The position numbers and the translations under genes were made by a program. Positions 45,353-54,024 of a DNA stretch of 64,000 nt are shown one piece after another; position 1 is the first letter of the stretch; each line of letters opens with the position of its first letter. Under the pieces are notes generated by a model. It saw only the letters and a program-made list of their open reading frames with translations, ran no database searches and was not told where the DNA came from. Origin of the DNA: Streptomyces lateritius (lineage in GTDB: Bacteria; Actinomycetota; Actinomycetes; Streptomycetales; Streptomycetaceae); NCBI RefSeq assembly GCF_014649715.1, contig NZ_BMTO01000004.1, positions 158,995 through 222,994 on the forward strand, read 5' to 3'.

Positions 45353-45985
45353 GTGCGCATCGGAGAGTTGAGCCGCAGGACCGGAGTCTCGGTGCCGACG
45401 ATCAAGTACTACGTACGGGAGGGGCTGTTGCCGCCCGGGCAGCTGACGAGCCCGAACCAGGCCGCGTACGACGAGACGCACGTGCGGCGGCTGCGCCTGG
45501 TCCGCGCGCTCCTGGACGTGGGCGGCCTGTCGGTCGCGGGCGTACGGGAGGTGATCGTGGCGATCGCCGACACGGAACGGCCGGTGCACAAGGTGCTGGG
45601 CGTGGCGGCGGACCGCGTGGTGCCGCGTTACCCGGAGGAGCGGGGGGAGGGGATCGTCGCCGCCCGCCAGGCGGTGGCCGCACTGATCGCGAAGCACGGA
45701 TGGCGATCGCATACCGAGAGCCCGGCGGCGGAGGCGCTGGCGGTCGCGCTGGCGGCCCTGGAGGGCGTCGGCCACGGGGCGTTCGTGGAGGTGCTCGACG
45801 CGTACGCGGAGGCGGCGGAACAGGTGGCCCGGGCGGACCTGGACTACGTGGCGCGGAACGTGGTCCGCGAGGAACTGGTGGAGGGCGTGGTGGTGGGAAC
45901 GGTCCTGGGCGACGCGGTCTTCGGCGCCCTACGGCGACTCGCCCACGTGGACGCCTCCGACCGCCTCTTCGGTGACAACACCTGA
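45353..45985 (+). CDS. MerR-family transcriptional regulator
   Basis: This 210-residue regulator begins with a MerR winged helix (RIGELSRRTGVSVPTIKYYVREGLLPPG) and the Arg-rich wing (YDETHVRRLRLVRALLDVGGLS). The C-terminal 110 residues are helical, lack the cysteines of metal-sensing members, and may bind a hydrophobic ligand. The GTG start is preceded by AAGGTGA. Its location opposite the membrane pair, with palindromic sites between, indicates that it controls them and itself. Confidence 0.92.
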   Translation: MRIGELSRRTGVSVPTIKYYVREGLLPPGQLTSPNQAAYDETHVRRLRLVRALLDVGGLSVAGVREVIVAIADTERPVHKVLGVAADRVVPRYPEERGEGIVAARQAVAALIAKHGWRSHTESPAAEALAVALAALEGVGHGAFVEVLDAYAEAAEQVARADLDYVARNVVREELVEGVVVGTVLGDAVFGALRRLAHVDASDRLFGDNT

Positions 45986-46055
45986 GCCCCCAGGCCACAG
46001 GTCCCGGGCTCCGGAGCCGCCCACCCGCGGGCTCGGCCCGCACCGCGTGGACCGA

Positions 46056-46892
46056 TCAGGATTCCTGCTCGCGCTCCACCTGATCGTTCCACTCACGCTT
46101 GATCGCCCGCCACGCCTCGTCCGTCTTCCCCGCCCGCCAGTACCCCGAGATCGACAGCCGCTCCCGTGGCACCTGCCGCTCCAGCCGCAGGTGCCGGCGG
46201 AGCTCCTTCACGAAGCCCGCCTCGCCGTGTACGAACGCGTGGACGTCGCCCTCGGGGAAGTCGAGGTTCCGCACCGCCTCCAGCAGGGCCGCGCCCGTCG
46301 TCCGGCCGCCCCGGTGGAGCCAGGTCACCTCCACGCCCGCCGCCGTCGCGAACTTCTGCTCCTCCGACCCGTCCGCGACCTCCACGAACGCGTGGACCCT
46401 CGCACCCTCCGGCAGCCGCTCCAGGGCGACCGCGATCGCCGGCAGCGCGCTCTCGTCGCCCACGAGAAGGTGCCAGTCGGCGGCCGTGTCGGGCGCGTAA
46501 CCGCCCCCCGGCCCCAGGAAGCGCATGGTCTCGCCGGCCTGCGCCCGCGACGCCCAGGGCCCCGCGAGGCCCTCGTCGCCGTGCACCACGAAGTCGATGG
46601 TCAGCTCGTGGTGGACCGGGTCCCAGCCCCTGACCGTGTACGTCCGGGTGGTGGGCCACTGCTCGCGCGGGTACTTCGCGCGGATCCGGTCCATGTCGAA
46701 CGGCTCGGGGTAGCTCACGCCCTCCGGCGCGAAGAGCAGTTTCACGTAGTGGTCGGTGTACTCGCCCACCTCGAACGTGGCCAGTCCGTCCCCGCCGAGC
46801 ACGACCCGCACCATGTGCGGCGTGATGCGCTCGGTGCGCACCACCTGTGCCTCGTGGGCCTTCGGTGCCTTGCGGGCGGGCTGCTCTGCCAC
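46056..46892 (-). CDS. Siderophore-interacting protein (FAD-dependent ferric-siderophore reductase)
   Basis: This 278-residue cytosolic flavoprotein has an FAD domain with TRTYTVRGWDPVHHELTIDFVVHGDEG and GPWASRAQAGE, followed by a NAD(P)H-binding region (LLVGDESALPAIAVALE) and the C-terminal GYWRAGKTDEAWRA signature of SIP-type reductases. It releases iron from imported ferric siderophores. A perfect iron-box-like palindrome lies about 30 bases upstream, implying DmdR/IdeR control. No siderophore transport genes are next to it. Confidence 0.94.
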   Translation of the reverse strand: MAEQPARKAPKAHEAQVVRTERITPHMVRVVLGGDGLATFEVGEYTDHYVKLLFAPEGVSYPEPFDMDRIRAKYPREQWPTTRTYTVRGWDPVHHELTIDFVVHGDEGLAGPWASRAQAGETMRFLGPGGGYAPDTAADWHLLVGDESALPAIAVALERLPEGARVHAFVEVADGSEEQKFATAAGVEVTWLHRGGRTTGAALLEAVRNLDFPEGDVHAFVHGEAGFVKELRRHLRLERQVPRERLSISGYWRAGKTDEAWRAIKREWNDQVEREQES

Positions 46893-46922
46893 GACGCTCT
46901 CCCTGGCTCGGTGAAACTAGAA

Positions 46923-46938
46923 CTTAGGTTTACCTAAG
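46923..46938. promoter_or_regulatory. Iron box upstream of the siderophore-interacting protein
   Basis: CTTAGGT-TT-ACCTAAG is a perfect palindrome resembling DmdR/IdeR sites. It starts about 30 bases upstream of the SIP start codon and overlaps the stop codon region (46934) of the exonuclease gene. Confidence 0.75.
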
Positions 46939-47866
46939 CTAGCATCTCCCGCTCCAGGACCGGCAGCAGCCGCCCGACCGCCCCGCCCAGCCCCCAGCGC
47001 TTCACCAGCGCCGCCAGCAGCTCCGGGTCCCGCGGTGCGCTCGGCAGCGCCGGGTCGAACTCCGGAAGGGGCACGTCCCCCGCGACCCGGACGACCGTGG
47101 GGGCCACGTCCAGGTACGCAGCCGCCTCCACGACGCCGCGCCGCTTGGCGGGGGTCAGCTTCGACGTGCGGTCCCCGGCGGCCGCGCGGACGCCCGCCAG
47201 ATCGCCGTACTCCGTGATCAGCTGCGCGGCCGTCTTCTCGCCGATGCCCTTCACCCCGGGCAGCCCGTCGCTGGCGTCCCCGCGCAGCGCCGCGAAGTCG
47301 GCGTACTGGTCGGGCCGCACTCCGTACTTCGTACGGATCAGCTCGCCGTCGACAAGATCACAGTCGCCGACGCCCTTGCGCGGGTACAGCACCCGCACCG
47401 CGCGCTCGTCGTCGACGAGCTGGAAGAGGTCCCGGTCGCCCGTGACGATGTCCACGGGCCCCTTCGCCTGCCCGGCCAGCGCCCCGATGACATCGTCCGC
47501 CTCGTAACCGGCGACCCCGACGCGGGCGATGCCGAGCGCGTCCAGGACCGCCTCGATCACCGGCACCTGCGGCGCGAGGGTGTCCGGGATCTCCTCCTCG
47601 TCCGGACCGGTCTCGCTCGCCACGGCGACGCGGTGCGCCTTGTACGAGGGGATCAGGTCCACCCGCCACTGCGGCCGCCAGTCGGCGTCCATGCAGGCAA
47701 CCAGCTGGTCGGGGTGGTGGTCCTGGACGAGCCGCGTGATGAAGTCGAGCAGCCCGCGCACGGCGTTGACCGGCGTGCCGTCCGGGGCCCGGACCGAGTC
47801 CGGCACGCCGAAGTACGCGCGGAAGTACAGGGAGGCGGTGTCGAGGAGCATGAGGCGTGGCGTCAC
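46934..47866 (-). CDS. 5'-3' exonuclease (FEN/PolA N-terminal-type)
   Basis: This 310-residue nuclease resembles the 5'-nuclease domain of DNA polymerase I without the polymerase. Visible motifs are LLDTASLYFRAYFG, the acidic pockets VACMDAD, VAGYEADDVIGALA and DIVTGDRDLFQLVDD, and the helix-hairpin-helix LPGVKGIGEKTAAQLI. It removes flaps or RNA primers in repair. I choose the GTG at 47866 because a damage-type promoter at 47874-47896 ends seven bases before it, which makes the mRNA leaderless; the ATG at 47878 would lie inside the -10 element. Confidence 0.92.
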   Translation of the reverse strand: MTPRLMLLDTASLYFRAYFGVPDSVRAPDGTPVNAVRGLLDFITRLVQDHHPDQLVACMDADWRPQWRVDLIPSYKAHRVAVASETGPDEEEIPDTLAPQVPVIEAVLDALGIARVGVAGYEADDVIGALAGQAKGPVDIVTGDRDLFQLVDDERAVRVLYPRKGVGDCDLVDGELIRTKYGVRPDQYADFAALRGDASDGLPGVKGIGEKTAAQLITEYGDLAGVRAAAGDRTSKLTPAKRRGVVEAAAYLDVAPTVVRVAGDVPLPEFDPALPSAPRDPELLAALVKRWGLGGAVGRLLPVLEREMLA

Positions 47867-47873
47867 ACCCCCG

Positions 47874-47896
47874 ATCATGCCGCACCCCACCGACAA
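47874..47896 (-). promoter_or_regulatory. PafBC/RecA-NDp-type promoter of the 5'-3' exonuclease
   Basis: On the minus strand, TTGTCGGTG (47896-47888) is a complete match to the consensus upstream element. After 8 bp follows CATGAT (47879-47874), which fits TAnnnT except for its first base. Seven bases later is the GTG at 47866. Confidence 0.65.
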
Positions 47897-48163
47897 CGCA
47901 CGCCCTCGCCGGCGACACCCTCACCCGCCTCGGCGGGGACATCCGTCGCCCGCCTCGGTGGTGACGCCCGTCACCTTCGCGTTTGCCTCCTGGGGCCCGG
48001 GGCAGGCGCGCGCCCGGAGCGGACCCGGTACGCGATTCAACCAGTGGATCGTCGTGCGCAGGGAGACGCGGGCCGACACCGCCCCGCTCCACGGCCCGGC
48101 TGCGGGGGCCCCAGGACGGAGTCCTAGGGCAGGGCCGTTTTCGTTTCAACGCGTGAGGTATAT

Positions 48164-49234
48164 GTGTCCAGGCTCCAGGCCGACCATCTCTACAAGGTGT
48201 TCGGCAGACGACCCGACGAAGCCGTGAAGAAGCTCGCCGACGGCGCGGACCGCGACGAGCTGCGCGCGGACGGCACGACGGCCGCCGTGATCGACGCGTC
48301 CTTCGTCGTCGAACCCGGCCAGATCTTCGTCGTGATGGGTCTGTCCGGATCCGGCAAGTCCACCCTCCTGCGCATGCTCAACGGCCTGCTCGAGCCCACG
48401 GCGGGCCGGGTGCTGTTCGACGGCAAGGACCTCACCGCGCTGAGCCCCCGCGATCTGCGCACCGTGCGATCCACGAAGATCAGCATGGTGTTCCAGCACT
48501 TCGCGCTCTTCCCGCACCGCAGCGTCCTGGAGAACGCCGCCTACGGCCTGGAGGTCCAGGGCGTCCCGCGCGCCGAGCGCGAGGCCCGCGCCGTCGAGGC
48601 GCTGGAGCTGTGCGGCCTCGCCGGCTGGGAGAAGTCCTGGCCCGACGAGCTCTCCGGGGGCATGCAGCAGCGCGTCGGCCTGGCCCGCGCGCTCGCCACC
48701 GACGCCGATCTGCTCCTCATGGACGAGTCGTTCAGCGCGCTCGACCCGCTGATCCGCCGCGACATGCAGGACCAGCTCCTGGAACTGCAGAAGCGGCTGA
48801 AGAAGACGATCGTCTTCATCACCCACGACCTCAACGAGGCCATGCGCCTCGGCGACCGGATCGCGGTCATGCGGGACGGTCGGATCGTCCAGCTCGGCAC
48901 CGCCGAGGACATCCTGATCCGCCCCGCCAACGACTACGTCGCCTCCTTCATCCAGGACGTCGACCGTTCGCGGGTGCTCACGGCCGCCTCGGTGATGACC
49001 ACCCCCGAGCACCCCGCGCCCGACTCCTGCGGCTGCGAGACCGTCGGCCCCGACACCCTCGTCGCCGACCTGTGCGCGGTCAGCGCCCGCGTTCCGCACC
49101 CGGTGGCCGTCAAGGACACCGACGGCGCGGTCCTCGGAGTCGTACCGCAGTCCCGGCTGATCGGCTTCATCGGGGACGAACAGCGCCCGCCCCTCGCCTG
49201 CGCCACCGGCACGGAGGTGATCTCCCATGCCTAG
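48164..49234 (+). CDS. proV: Glycine betaine/proline ABC transporter ATP-binding protein
   Basis: This 356-residue ATPase energises uptake of quaternary-amine osmoprotectants. It has Walker A GLSGSGKST near residue 60, the signature DELSGGMQQRVGLARALA, Walker B LLLMDESFSALDPL, the family-specific insertion between residues 20 and 40, and a C-terminal regulatory region (about 280-356) with a CBS-like VAVKDTDGAVLGVVPQSRL. The GTG start follows GAGG. It overlaps the permease/binding-protein gene by eight bases. The 297-base gap upstream probably holds its promoter. Confidence 0.94.
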   Translation: MSRLQADHLYKVFGRRPDEAVKKLADGADRDELRADGTTAAVIDASFVVEPGQIFVVMGLSGSGKSTLLRMLNGLLEPTAGRVLFDGKDLTALSPRDLRTVRSTKISMVFQHFALFPHRSVLENAAYGLEVQGVPRAEREARAVEALELCGLAGWEKSWPDELSGGMQQRVGLARALATDADLLLMDESFSALDPLIRRDMQDQLLELQKRLKKTIVFITHDLNEAMRLGDRIAVMRDGRIVQLGTAEDILIRPANDYVASFIQDVDRSRVLTAASVMTTPEHPAPDSCGCETVGPDTLVADLCAVSARVPHPVAVKDTDGAVLGVVPQSRLIGFIGDEQRPPLACATGTEVISHA

Positions 49235-51035
49235 GCTCCCCCTCGGCCCGTGGGTCGACAGCTCCGTCGACTGGCTCCAGGCGCAGCTCGCCTGGCTCTT
49301 CGACGCCGTCAGCGCCGCCGTCACCGGTCTGTACGACGGGATCGACGCGGTCCTCTCCGCGCCCGAGCCCCTGCTCTTCGCCGGCATCCTCGCCGTCGTC
49401 GCCTGGTGGCTGCGTGGTCTGTCCGCCGGCGTCCTCGCCTTCGCGGGCTTCGCGCTCGTCGACTCCATCGAGCTGTGGGACGACGCCATGTCGACCCTCT
49501 CCCTCGTACTGGTCGCCACCCTGGTGACCCTGGCGATCGCGATCCCGCTCGGCATCTGGGCGGCCCGCTCCAAGACCGTCAGCGCCGTCATGCGCCCGGT
49601 CCTGGACTTCATGCAGACCATGCCCGCCATGGTCTACCTGATCCCCGGCATCATCTTCTTCGGCGTCGGTGTGGTCCCCGGCATCATCGCCACCATCATC
49701 TTCGCCCTGCCGCCGGGCGTGCGGATGACCGAGCTCGGCATCCGGCAGGTCGACGGCGAACTCGTCGAGGCCGCCGAGGCGTTCGGCACGAGCCCCCGCG
49801 CCACGCTGCTCCGCGTTCAGCTGCCGCTCGCCCTGCCCACGATCATGGCCGGCGTCAACCAGGTGATCATGCTGGGCCTGTCCATGGTCGTCATCGCCGG
49901 CATGGTCGGCGGCGGCGGGCTCGGCGGCGCGGTCTACCGCGCCATCGGCAACGTCGACATCGGTCTCGGCTTCGAGGCCGGCGTCTCCATCGTCATCCTC
50001 GCCATGTACCTGGACCGGATGACCGGCGCGCTGGGCCGCCAGGTCTCGCCGCTCGGCCGCCGGGCCCTCGCCAAGGCACGGGCCGCGGTAGCCGCCCGCA
50101 CCGGGGCGAAGGTCTGGGGCCACCGCCCCCAGCCCGTCACCGCCCTCGTCGGCGTCGTCGTGCTCGCGCTCGTCGCGGGCGGCATGGGCTTCCTGGGCGC
50201 CGGCAGCCCGGCGACCGCCACGGCCGGCGGCGGCAAGAACACCGGCCACGGCAAGGAGATCAGCCTCGGCTACATCCCGTGGGACGAGGGGATCGCCTCC
50301 ACCTTCCTCTGGAAGGAGCTCCTGGAACGGCGCGGCTACGAGGTCGAGACCAGGCAGCTGGAGGCCGGCGCGCTCTACACCGGCCTCGCCGGCGGCCAGA
50401 TCGACTTCCAGACCGACGCCTGGCTCCCCGTCACCCACGCCCAGTACTGGGAGAAGTACCGCAACAAGCTCGAGGACCTCGGCTCCTGGTACGGCCCCAC
50501 CTCCCTGGAGCTGTCCGTGCCGTCCTACATGAAGGGCGTCGACTCGCTCGACGACCTCAAGGGCAGGAGCGGCGAGTTCAAGGGCCGGATCATCGGCATC
50601 GAGCCGAGCGCGGGAATGATGGGCATCCTCAAGGACAAGGTCCTGAACGACTACGGCCTCAAGGGTGAGTACAAGGTCGTCGACGGCTCCACGCCCGGCA
50701 TGCTCGCCGAGCTGAAGCGCGCCTACGACAAGAAGGAACCGGTCGTCGTCACGCTCTGGTCCCCGCACTGGGCCTACTCGACCTACGACCTCAAGAAGCT
50801 CAAGGACCCGAAGGGCTCCTGGGGCAAGGGCGACGGCGTGCACACCCTGGCCCGCAAGGGCTTCACCGCCGACAACCCCGAGGTCGGCGCCTGGCTGAAG
50901 AACTTCGAGCTGACCGAGAAGCAGCTGACGGATCTCGAAGCCGCCATCCAGCAGTCCGGCAAGGGCAAGGAGCAGGAGGCGGTCCGCGGCTGGCTGGAGA
51001 AGAACCCCGGCCTCCCGGAGAAACTGACCCCGTAG
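49227..51035 (+). CDS. proW: Glycine betaine/proline ABC permease fused to binding domain
   Basis: This 602-residue protein combines two subunits. Residues 1-290 form the ProW/OpuAB permease with about six helices and the EAA loop VEAAEAFGTSPRATLLRVQLP near residue 180. A further membrane segment (VTALVGVVVLALVAGGMGFLGAG, about 308-330) tethers the extracellular ProX/OpuAC-type binding domain, residues about 345-602 (ISLGYIPWDEGIASTFLW, FQTDAWLPVTHAQYW, PVVVTLWSPHWAYSTYDLK). The ligand-binding Trp residues are evident. The fused layout is known in OpuA-type systems, so the two genes make a complete importer. Confidence 0.94.
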   Translation: MPRLPLGPWVDSSVDWLQAQLAWLFDAVSAAVTGLYDGIDAVLSAPEPLLFAGILAVVAWWLRGLSAGVLAFAGFALVDSIELWDDAMSTLSLVLVATLVTLAIAIPLGIWAARSKTVSAVMRPVLDFMQTMPAMVYLIPGIIFFGVGVVPGIIATIIFALPPGVRMTELGIRQVDGELVEAAEAFGTSPRATLLRVQLPLALPTIMAGVNQVIMLGLSMVVIAGMVGGGGLGGAVYRAIGNVDIGLGFEAGVSIVILAMYLDRMTGALGRQVSPLGRRALAKARAAVAARTGAKVWGHRPQPVTALVGVVVLALVAGGMGFLGAGSPATATAGGGKNTGHGKEISLGYIPWDEGIASTFLWKELLERRGYEVETRQLEAGALYTGLAGGQIDFQTDAWLPVTHAQYWEKYRNKLEDLGSWYGPTSLELSVPSYMKGVDSLDDLKGRSGEFKGRIIGIEPSAGMMGILKDKVLNDYGLKGEYKVVDGSTPGMLAELKRAYDKKEPVVVTLWSPHWAYSTYDLKKLKDPKGSWGKGDGVHTLARKGFTADNPEVGAWLKNFELTEKQLTDLEAAIQQSGKGKEQEAVRGWLEKNPGLPEKLTP

Positions 51036-51077
51036 CGAGGAGTGCGACGGATTCCGAGTCTTCCGACTCCTGTCCGG

Positions 51078-51118
51078 AAGGGGGCGGTCGCCGACCGTGT
51101 TCGGCGGCCGCCCCTTTT
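51078..51118 (+). terminator. Terminator behind the betaine transporter
   Basis: AAGGGGGCGG... (51078-51094) pairs with 51101-51116 with one bulge and one mismatch, and a TTTT run follows. Confidence 0.8.
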
Positions 51119-51208
51119 CGCCACGACGCGAAACCCCAGCCCAAAGCTGCGTAAGGTTCAGGTAACCGACCAGTACACAGCAGACGAGGGACGAGGGAGG
51201 GAGCCGAC

Positions 51209-51763
51209 ATGGACGACAAGGAATCCCCACGCGTGGGCGCGGCCGTCAAGAGGCGCCGCAGAGCGCTCCAGCTCACCCTGGCCGTCGTCGCCTCGCGCAG
51301 CGGTCTCTCCGTGCCCTTCCTCAGCCAGATCGAGAACGAGCGGGCCAGACCCAGCATGCGCTCCCTGCAGCTCGTCGCCGAAGCGCTCGACACCACGTCC
51401 GGCGAACTGCTCGCCGCCGCCGAGTCCGCCCGTACCGTCGACGTCGTACGGTCCGACGAGGAAGAGCTCCACGACCTGCCCGCCGGGGTACGGCCCCTGG
51501 TGCGCGGCCGCCATCAGCTGCACGCGCTCGAGTTCACCGGCGAGCGGGACGCGGGCCGCGAATTCCAGCACCGCAACGACGAGTTGCTCTTCGTCGCCGA
51601 CGGCGCCGCCGAGGTCGAGGCCGAGGGCCGCGCCTACCGGCTCGAACGCGGCGACACGCTCTACCTCTCCGGAGGGGTACGGCACCGGTGGCGTGCCACC
51701 GAGCCCGGCACCCGCCTGCTCGTCGTCGCCGTCGCCGAACACATCGAGGCCACCGACCTCTGA
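51209..51763 (+). CDS. XRE-type regulator with cupin domain
   Basis: This 184-residue regulator has an N-terminal helix-turn-helix (AVKRRRRALQLTLAVVASRSGLSVPFLSQIENERARPS) and a C-terminal cupin (FQHRNDELLFVADGAAEVEAEGRAYRLERGDTLYLSGGVRHRW) that probably binds a small ligand. Such regulators often control amino-acid, polyamine or quaternary-amine metabolism. It is downstream of the betaine transporter in the same direction and may regulate it. The ATG follows GAGGGAGGGAG. A GGTT/AACC imperfect palindrome lies at about 51154-51168 upstream. Confidence 0.9.
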   Translation: MDDKESPRVGAAVKRRRRALQLTLAVVASRSGLSVPFLSQIENERARPSMRSLQLVAEALDTTSGELLAAAESARTVDVVRSDEEELHDLPAGVRPLVRGRHQLHALEFTGERDAGREFQHRNDELLFVADGAAEVEAEGRAYRLERGDTLYLSGGVRHRWRATEPGTRLLVVAVAEHIEATDL

Positions 51764-51827
51764 GGGCTGTGGCCCGTGTTCTCAGGATCCCGCCAGACGA
51801 GCCGAACGCGGCGGGCGGGGCGTCATC

Positions 51828-52946
51828 TCACTGGCCGGGCTCCGCGAGCAGCGTCCCGCCGAGCAGGCCCCGCGCGGTGTGGAGGGCGGCCACCAGCCAG
51901 GCGGCGACGAGGAACACGTACAGCACGATCGCGAGCCACCGGAAGGCGTCGAGCCCGGTGTGCCGGGCCAGTCCCTCCGCGCCCGTCACACACGTCCCGA
52001 CCGGGAAGGTGAAGGCCCACCAGGTCATCGCGAACCCCATGCCCCGGTACCGCGCCCGCAGGACCAGCGCCCCGGCGAGCGCCAGCCACAGCAGGGCGAA
52101 GCCCATGACCGGCACGCCGTGGAGGACGGCGAAGGCGGTGAAGCCCTGTCCGTACGGGGCCGGCAGCAGGCCCGGGGCGGCGTCCGCGAACGTGTTCGCG
52201 GCGGTGGTCGACTGGCCAAGCGGGCCGAGGACCAGGAAGAGCGTGGGGGTGAGCGCGAGCGGCAGCGGGCCGCCGGTGACCAGCCGGCCGAAGATGAGCG
52301 GCAGCATCACGAGGGTGGCGAGCAGACTGACGCCGAACATCGCGTAGCAGGCGATCAGCAGCGTCTGCTGCGCCTGCCCGGCGGGCAGGTGGGGGAGGAG
52401 GAGGGGGCCCACGGCGGCGGAGACCATCGGCGCCACCACCGGCAGCAGCCACACCGGGGAGGCGCTCTCGATCCTGTGGTGGACCACCATGAGGTAGGGG
52501 ATCGCTACGGCCGCGGCCAGACCGATCACCGTGCCCGCCGTGAACAGGACGGTGTCGAGCGCCACGGCCGCCGGGAGCCCGATCCAGTCCCTGCCGACGG
52601 TCATGGCGCCGCCGCCGACCGCGAGCATCGCCATCGACAGACAGCCGTAGAACGGGGCGACGGCCGGGTCGAGCAGATGTGCGCGCGCCCGGTCGCGGTG
52701 GTGGATCCAGTGCAGGGAGCGGGCCGTGAGCAGGGTCAGGAGCATCGCCAGGGAGAGCGCCCATACGGCCGCGCAGGCGGTGCGCAGACCGGGGACGTGC
52801 ACGGGGAGGGCGGCTCCCGCGTTGGCGACGATGGCGGTGCCCATCACGGAGGCGTACCAGTTGGGGCCGAGGTGACGGACCGCGGCCGCCCGCACGCCGG
52901 GGGTGGTGGCGAGGGGGACCGGACGGGAAGGTGCGAGGGTTGCCAT
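51828..52946 (-). CDS. TDT-family transporter (TehA/Mae1/SLAC1 type)
   Basis: This 372-residue membrane protein has about ten helices. It matches the TDT family of tellurite-resistance/C4-dicarboxylate/sulfite exporters: an early HLGPNWYASVMGTAIVANAG block, LPHLPAGQAQQTLLIACYAMFGVSL, and FAMTWWAFTFPVGTC near the end. The ATG at 52946 is preceded by a weak site (GGTGAAG). It is divergent from a LysR gene, with a perfect 12-bp palindrome between them. The transported anion is not determined. Confidence 0.9.
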   Translation of the reverse strand: MATLAPSRPVPLATTPGVRAAAVRHLGPNWYASVMGTAIVANAGAALPVHVPGLRTACAAVWALSLAMLLTLLTARSLHWIHHRDRARAHLLDPAVAPFYGCLSMAMLAVGGGAMTVGRDWIGLPAAVALDTVLFTAGTVIGLAAAVAIPYLMVVHHRIESASPVWLLPVVAPMVSAAVGPLLLPHLPAGQAQQTLLIACYAMFGVSLLATLVMLPLIFGRLVTGGPLPLALTPTLFLVLGPLGQSTTAANTFADAAPGLLPAPYGQGFTAFAVLHGVPVMGFALLWLALAGALVLRARYRGMGFAMTWWAFTFPVGTCVTGAEGLARHTGLDAFRWLAIVLYVFLVAAWLVAALHTARGLLGGTLLAEPGQ

Positions 52947-52994
52947 GGCTTCACCGTCGTACCGATGCGCTGTCCCGACCAGGGATCTTGGCGC

Positions 52995-53006
52995 TATGAC
53001 GTCATA
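52995..53006. promoter_or_regulatory. Perfect 12-bp palindrome between TDT and LysR genes
   Basis: TATGACGTCATA lies in the 70-bp divergent gap, adjoining the LysR -10 element TAAGCT (53005-53010), six bases before the ATG at 53017. This suggests autorepression. Confidence 0.65.
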
Positions 53007-53016
53007 AGCTGACTTT

Positions 53017-53940
53017 ATGACCAGTGAGAGCAGTGTCACCTCCCCCCTGTCCCACCGGGTCCCCGATCTCGGCGCGCTCGAACTCCTCCTGGCCGTCGCC
53101 CGCCACGGGAGCCTGGGACGGGCCGCCCGGGAGGTCGGGATCACCCAGCCCGCCGCGAGCAGCCGCATCCGCTCGATGGAGCGGCAGCTGGGGGTGGCGC
53201 TGGTGGACCGTTCGCCGCGTGGCTCGCGGCTCACGGACGCGGGCGCCCTGGTGACGGACTGGGCACGGCGGATCGTGGAGGCGGCGGAGGCCTTCGACGC
53301 CGGCGCGCAGGCGCTGCGGGGGCGCCGGGACTCGCGGCTGCGGGTGGCCGCCTCGATGACGATCGCCGAGTACCTGCTGCCGGGCTGGCTGATCGCGCTG
53401 CGCGCGGAGCGGCCCGGCACGGCCGTGTCCCTCATGGCGGGGAACTCGGCGGTGGTCGCGGAGCGACTGCTCGCCGGCGAGGCGGACCTGGGTTTCGTGG
53501 AGGGGCTCGCCGTGCCGGAGGGCCTGAACGGGGCGGTCGTCGCCCACGACCGGCTGGCCGTGGTCGCCGCGCCCTCCCATCCGTGGTCCCGCCGCCGCAA
53601 GCGCCTCGACCCATCCGAACTGGCCGCGACTCCGCTGATCCTGCGCGAAAGGGGCTCGGGCACCCGTCAGGTCCTCGACTCCGCGCTCGCCGCCCACGGC
53701 GGCCTGGCCCAGCCGCTGCTCGAACTGGCCTCCACCACGGCGGTGAAGGCGGCGGCGGTCAGCGGCGCCGGTCCGGCGGTCCTGAGCGAGCTCGCGATCA
53801 TGGAGGAGCTGGCCTCGCGCCGTCTGGTGGAGATTCCGGTCGAGGGTGTCCTGCTCCGCCGCGACCTGCGCGCGGTCTGGCCCACCGGCCACCGCCCCAC
53901 GGGCCCGGCGCGCGACCTGCTGTCCCTGACCCGGGCGTGA
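53017..53940 (+). CDS. LysR-family transcriptional regulator
   Basis: This 307-residue regulator has an N-terminal LysR helix-turn-helix (LELLLAVARHGSLGRAAREVGITQPAASSRIRSMERQLG) and a periplasmic-binding-like effector domain (LRVAASMTIAEYLLPGWLIALRAERP, then VVAAPSHPW and ERGSGTRQVLD). No ribosome site precedes the ATG, and TAAGCT ends six bases before it, so it is probably leaderless. It is divergent from the TDT exporter, the likely target; related regulators control sulfur or one-carbon anion transporters. Confidence 0.9.
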   Translation: MTSESSVTSPLSHRVPDLGALELLLAVARHGSLGRAAREVGITQPAASSRIRSMERQLGVALVDRSPRGSRLTDAGALVTDWARRIVEAAEAFDAGAQALRGRRDSRLRVAASMTIAEYLLPGWLIALRAERPGTAVSLMAGNSAVVAERLLAGEADLGFVEGLAVPEGLNGAVVAHDRLAVVAAPSHPWSRRRKRLDPSELAATPLILRERGSGTRQVLDSALAAHGGLAQPLLELASTTAVKAAAVSGAGPAVLSELAIMEELASRRLVEIPVEGVLLRRDLRAVWPTGHRPTGPARDLLSLTRA

Positions 53941-54024
53941 CCCGGCCCTCCGGGGGCCGTCCGGCCTGATCCCGTCCTGATCGACGAGGCACCCCGGGCG
54001 CCGTCCGGCCGGAGTGGCCTCGGC

